64,000 nt of DNA from JAFDWI01 sp964595905 (GTDB lineage Bacteria > Actinomycetota > Acidimicrobiia > Acidimicrobiales > Iamiaceae), in NCBI GenBank assembly GCA_964595905.1, contig CAZQSU010000001.1:21533-85532 (forward strand), in the 5' to 3' direction. The translations under genes and the position numbers were made by a program. Every line of letters starts with the position of its first letter. Positions within the stretch are counted from its first letter, which is position 1. Of the stretch, positions 61,108 through 64,000 are shown piece after piece. The notes beneath the pieces are model-generated. The model was not told the DNA's origin. It did no database searches and worked only from the letters and a program-made list of their open reading frames with translations.

Positions 61108-63492
61108 ATGCACGACGCGCTCCTTGCCATCCCGTCCGACGAGCTCCGAGCGCAGGCTCGAGCGATCAGGGACGGGGCCTTCGGCACCCGGGTCACCTAC
61201 TCCCCCAAGGTGTTCATCCCGCTCACCATGTTGTGTCGCGACCGGTGCGGCTACTGCACGTTCGCCCAACCGCCGGCCCGGCTCGAGCACCCCTATCTCG
61301 AACTCGACGAGGTGCTGCGGATCGCGACGCGTGGCGCCGAGGCGGGCTGCCACGAGGCGCTGTTCACGCTGGGCGAACGGCCCGAGGAGCGTTACCCGGT
61401 CGCCGCCGAATGGCTCCGGGACCACGGCTACGACTCGACGATCCACTACGTGGCGGCCGCCGCGGAGGCCGTGCGCACCGAGACCGGTCTGCTCCCCCAC
61501 GCCAACGCCGGGGCGTTGCACCGCGACGAACTCGCGCTCCTCCGCCCCGTCTCGCCCAGCCAGGGCATGATGATCGAGTCGCTGAACCCCGAGCTCGCCG
61601 CGCACCGGGGCAGTCCCGACAAGACGCCCGAACGACGTCTCGCCACGCTCGAGGCCGCGGGTGAGCTGGCGATCCCCTTCACGACCGGCATCCTCGTCGG
61701 CATCGGCGAGTCGGCCCAGGACCGTGTCGACGCGCTGCGGGCGATCGCGGCCGCCCACGCCCGCCACGGCCACGTCCAGGAGGTCATCGTCCAGAACTTC
61801 CTGCCCAAACCCGGCACGGCGATGCACCGGGCCGAGGCGTGCGACGCCGACGTGTACGCCGACACGATCGCGCTGGCGCGGGTCATCCTGCCCGCGGACG
61901 TGCACCTGCAGGCGCCACCGAACCTGTCAGACGACTTCGCACATCTGTTGGACGCGGGCGTCGACGACTGGGGCGGCGTCTCGCCGGTGACCGCCGACCA
62001 CGTCAACCCCGAGCGACCCTGGCCGGCACTGGACCGACTGCGTGAGGTGACCGAGGCCGCCGGCCACGCGCTCGCGCCGCGCCTCACCGTGCACCCTGAA
62101 TTCGTGCTGCGACCGGAACGCTGGCTCGACGAGGCGAACCGGTTCCCGGTGCTGGACCGCTCCGACGCCGAAGGGCTCGCCCGCGACGACCCGGGCGCGG
62201 TCTTCCCCGAGCAGATCGCGGCTGCGATCGATGCGGGCAGTGGCGCGGATGTCGTGCAGGTCGGTCATCGCAACACCGCGTGGTACTCGGGCGCCGACGC
62301 CGAGCCGCCGACGCTCGTCGGGCCCGATGCTCCGCCCGTCGTCGTCGGCGTGCCCACCAGGGGTGGTCCGGTGGACGAGGTCCTCGCCTCGGTACTCGAC
62401 GGCGAGCGAGTCGACGAGGACCGGATCGTCACCCTGTTCTCGGCGCGTGGCCCCGAAGTGGCGCGGGTCGCCGCGGTGGCCGACGAGCTCCGCCGTCGGA
62501 CCGTCGGCGACGACGTGACCTGGGTCCACAACCGCAACATCAACTACACCAACGTGTGCACGTTCAAGTGCCGGTTCTGTGGCTTCTCGAAGGGGCCGCT
62601 GTCGCTCAACCTGCGGGGTCGGCCGTACCTGATGACCCTCGACGACATCGCCGAGCGGGCCGTCGAGGCCGCCGAGCTGGGCGCGACCGAGGTGTGTCTG
62701 CAGGGAGGCATCCACCCGAACTTCGACGGCGACTACTACGTGGACGTCGCCCGGGCGGTGCACGCCGCGGCGCCCGACATCCACATCCACGCCTTCACCG
62801 CGCTCGAGGTGACCGAGGGAGCACGGCGACTCGACGAGCCCCTCGCCCACTACCTGCGGCGCCTCGTCGACGCGGGCCTGAAGACCCTGCCCGGGACCGC
62901 CGCGGAGATCCTCGACGACGAAGTCCGGGCCGAGTTGTGCCCCGACAAGATCGACACCGACGAGTGGCTCGACGCACACCGCACCGCGCACTCGGTCGGG
63001 CTGCGCTCGAACGTGACGATCATGTACGGCTCGATCGAACAGCCCCGCCACTGGGCCCGGCATCTGCTGCGCACCCGCGACCTGCAGGACGTCACCGGCG
63101 GGTTCACCGAGTTCGTGCCGCTCCCCTTCGTCCACATGGCGTCGCCGATCTACCTGCGCCGCCGCTCACGCCGCGGACCGACCTTCCGCGAATCGGTGCT
63201 GATGCACGCGGTGGGGCGGATCGCGTATGCCGGGAGCATCGACAACGTGCAGGCGTCGTGGGTGAAGCTGGGCGCCCCCGGTGTGCGGCAACTGCTCAGC
63301 GCCGGAGCGAACGACCTGGGTGGCACCCTCATGGACGAGAACATCTCGCGTGCGGCCGGTGCCCAGCACGGTCAGATGATGGACGAGGCCGGCTTCGGCG
63401 AGTTGGTCGCCCCGCTCGGTCGTCGCCTCGTGCAGCGCACGACGCTGTACGGCCGGGTCGAGCGCGGCCGGCCCGAACCGGTCGCGGTGTGA
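61108..63492 (+). CDS. fbiC: 7,8-didemethyl-8-hydroxy-5-deazariboflavin (FO) synthase
   Basis: A 794-residue fusion of two radical SAM domains (CofG-like then CofH-like) that makes FO, the chromophore of coenzyme F420, from tyrosine and a flavin precursor. Cluster motifs are C43-xxx-C47-xx-C50 in MLCRDRCGYCTF and C484-xxx-C488-xx-C491 in CTFKCRFCGF. Both domains are full length. TAGGGT (61094-61099) lies 8 nt before the ATG, suggesting a leaderless transcript. It supports F420-dependent metabolism in this organism. The next gene overlaps by 4 nt. Confidence 0.95.
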   Translation: MHDALLAIPSDELRAQARAIRDGAFGTRVTYSPKVFIPLTMLCRDRCGYCTFAQPPARLEHPYLELDEVLRIATRGAEAGCHEALFTLGERPEERYPVAAEWLRDHGYDSTIHYVAAAAEAVRTETGLLPHANAGALHRDELALLRPVSPSQGMMIESLNPELAAHRGSPDKTPERRLATLEAAGELAIPFTTGILVGIGESAQDRVDALRAIAAAHARHGHVQEVIVQNFLPKPGTAMHRAEACDADVYADTIALARVILPADVHLQAPPNLSDDFAHLLDAGVDDWGGVSPVTADHVNPERPWPALDRLREVTEAAGHALAPRLTVHPEFVLRPERWLDEANRFPVLDRSDAEGLARDDPGAVFPEQIAAAIDAGSGADVVQVGHRNTAWYSGADAEPPTLVGPDAPPVVVGVPTRGGPVDEVLASVLDGERVDEDRIVTLFSARGPEVARVAAVADELRRRTVGDDVTWVHNRNINYTNVCTFKCRFCGFSKGPLSLNLRGRPYLMTLDDIAERAVEAAELGATEVCLQGGIHPNFDGDYYVDVARAVHAAAPDIHIHAFTALEVTEGARRLDEPLAHYLRRLVDAGLKTLPGTAAEILDDEVRAELCPDKIDTDEWLDAHRTAHSVGLRSNVTIMYGSIEQPRHWARHLLRTRDLQDVTGGFTEFVPLPFVHMASPIYLRRRSRRGPTFRESVLMHAVGRIAYAGSIDNVQASWVKLGAPGVRQLLSAGANDLGGTLMDENISRAAGAQHGQMMDEAGFGELVAPLGRRLVQRTTLYGRVERGRPEPVAV

Positions 63493-64000
63493 CCGACTCT
63501 TCGCCGGTCGCGAAACGTCGCCGCGACACCACGGGCAACGGCGACTGGGACCGACAGATCGACGATCTGCTCGACGAGATCGCGCCCGATGGGAACCGGG
63601 ACCTGTTGCGGAGGATCTTCCTGGAAGGGGTGCGGCTCGCCTCGATCGACGCGGAACGCCTCGATCTGAAGATCGCGTCCGCGGCCCTGCGTGAGATGCG
63701 CCAGGCGTTCGCGGCGTTCGCCCCCGTGCGCGGCCGCCGCAAACTCACCGTGTTCGGTTCGGCCCGGACCCAGGAGTCCGACCCGCTGTACGTGCAGGCA
63801 CGCGAGCTGATGCACCTGGCCGCGGAACGGGGGTGGATGGCCGTCACCGGGGCCGGGCCCGGCATCATGCTCGCCGCCATGGAGGGCGCCGGGCGTGAGA
63901 ACTCGTTCGGCGTGCGGATCCGCCTGCCCTTCGAAGCCGATGCCAACGAGATCATCTCCGGCGACACGAAGCTCGTGTCGATGAAGTACTTCTTCACCCG
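63489..64000 (+). CDS. LOG-family / Rossmann-fold nucleotide-binding protein, N-terminal part
   Basis: The frame starts with GTG overlapping the fbiC stop (GTGA) and is open to the window edge (170 codons). A basic leader is followed by KLTVFGSARTQESDPLY and GWMAVTGAGPGIMLAAMEGA, the glycine-rich nucleotide loop of LOG/PpnN-like proteins. These hydrolyse nucleotide 5'-monophosphates or release cytokinin-like bases. The catalytic PGGxGTxxE motif would lie beyond the edge. The overlap implies co-translation with fbiC. Confidence 0.8.
   Translation, partial: MTDSSPVAKRRRDTTGNGDWDRQIDDLLDEIAPDGNRDLLRRIFLEGVRLASIDAERLDLKIASAALREMRQAFAAFAPVRGRRKLTVFGSARTQESDPLYVQARELMHLAAERGWMAVTGAGPGIMLAAMEGAGRENSFGVRIRLPFEADANEIISGDTKLVSMKYFFT

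Noticed and set aside
57186..61196. A 1336-codon open frame on the minus strand
   Set aside because: Only the part up to about 59519 has family features (sulfatase). The rest is antisense to ispH, the CopD-like gene and fbiC and reads as low-complexity Arg/Gly/His sequence.
1..64000. CRISPR arrays, insertion sequences, rRNA or plasmid origin
   Set aside because: No regularly spaced repeats, transposase motifs, rRNA sequence or replication genes were seen on either strand.

Overview
This window is chromosomal DNA from a high-GC actinobacterium. It carries a complete Pup-proteasome locus, an F420 biosynthesis gene (fbiC), a Rv1826-Rv1830-like glycine cleavage/GarA cluster, SpoIIE-type phosphatase and actinobacterial DUF4193 and DUF3866 families. 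Gene content and divergence from mycobacterial homologues suggest an Acidimicrobiia-like lineage (inference). No prophage, insertion sequence, CRISPR array or rRNA is visible. Many genes start 6-10 nt after a TANNNT hexamer, which indicates widespread leaderless transcription.

Layout. 1-338: the start of a DUF222/13E12-type HNH gene whose promoter spacer holds a perfect LexA box. 423-4273 (minus): pentose-phosphate operon tkt-tal-pgl. 4379-6513 (plus): ATP-grasp and CoA-ligase halves of an ADP-forming acyl-CoA synthetase, then a PBP4-type carboxypeptidase and three small envelope proteins. 8882-19747: trmI, a ferredoxin on the opposite strand, then arc-dop-pup-prcB-prcA-pafA-DUF3866-pafB-pafC, which tags, unfolds and degrades proteins and includes the WYL regulators of the DNA-damage response. 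19794-26908: signal peptidase I, Tat translocase genes, a lipid-kinase C-domain, an M20 hydrolase, a double-domain ThyX-like protein, DUF4193 and a GNAT enzyme.

26930-36450 (minus): a crotonase, an unrecognised charged protein, and four tandem paralogous family-5 solute-binding lipoproteins with no permease or ATPase beside them. 36632-38465: a helical repeat protein and a SnoaL-like protein. 38481-45856: glycine cleavage genes. gcvP is preceded by a tandem glycine riboswitch. It converges on a minus-strand set gcvH-FHA(GarA-like)-MerR-DUF151-MerR-gcvT. 45921-50103: GDP-mannose pyrophosphorylase fused to a degenerate phosphomutase, a CDP-alcohol phosphatidyltransferase, a HIT protein, a palindrome-rich gap and tRNA-Pro(GGG).

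50153-57099 (minus): a zinc-ribbon membrane protein, an HMG-CoA-lyase-like enzyme lacking the catalytic Cys, an acyl-CoA carboxylase beta subunit, a membrane SpoIIE phosphatase, a UbiB-like kinase and the GTPase Der. 57186-64000: a sulfatase divergent from ispH, a CopD-like membrane protein, fbiC and the start of a LOG-family protein. The parts most worth a second look are the LexA promoter, the SBP array, the ThyX-like protein with complementary degenerate halves, the degenerate second glycine aptamer, the palindrome cluster and the unusual start of arc.
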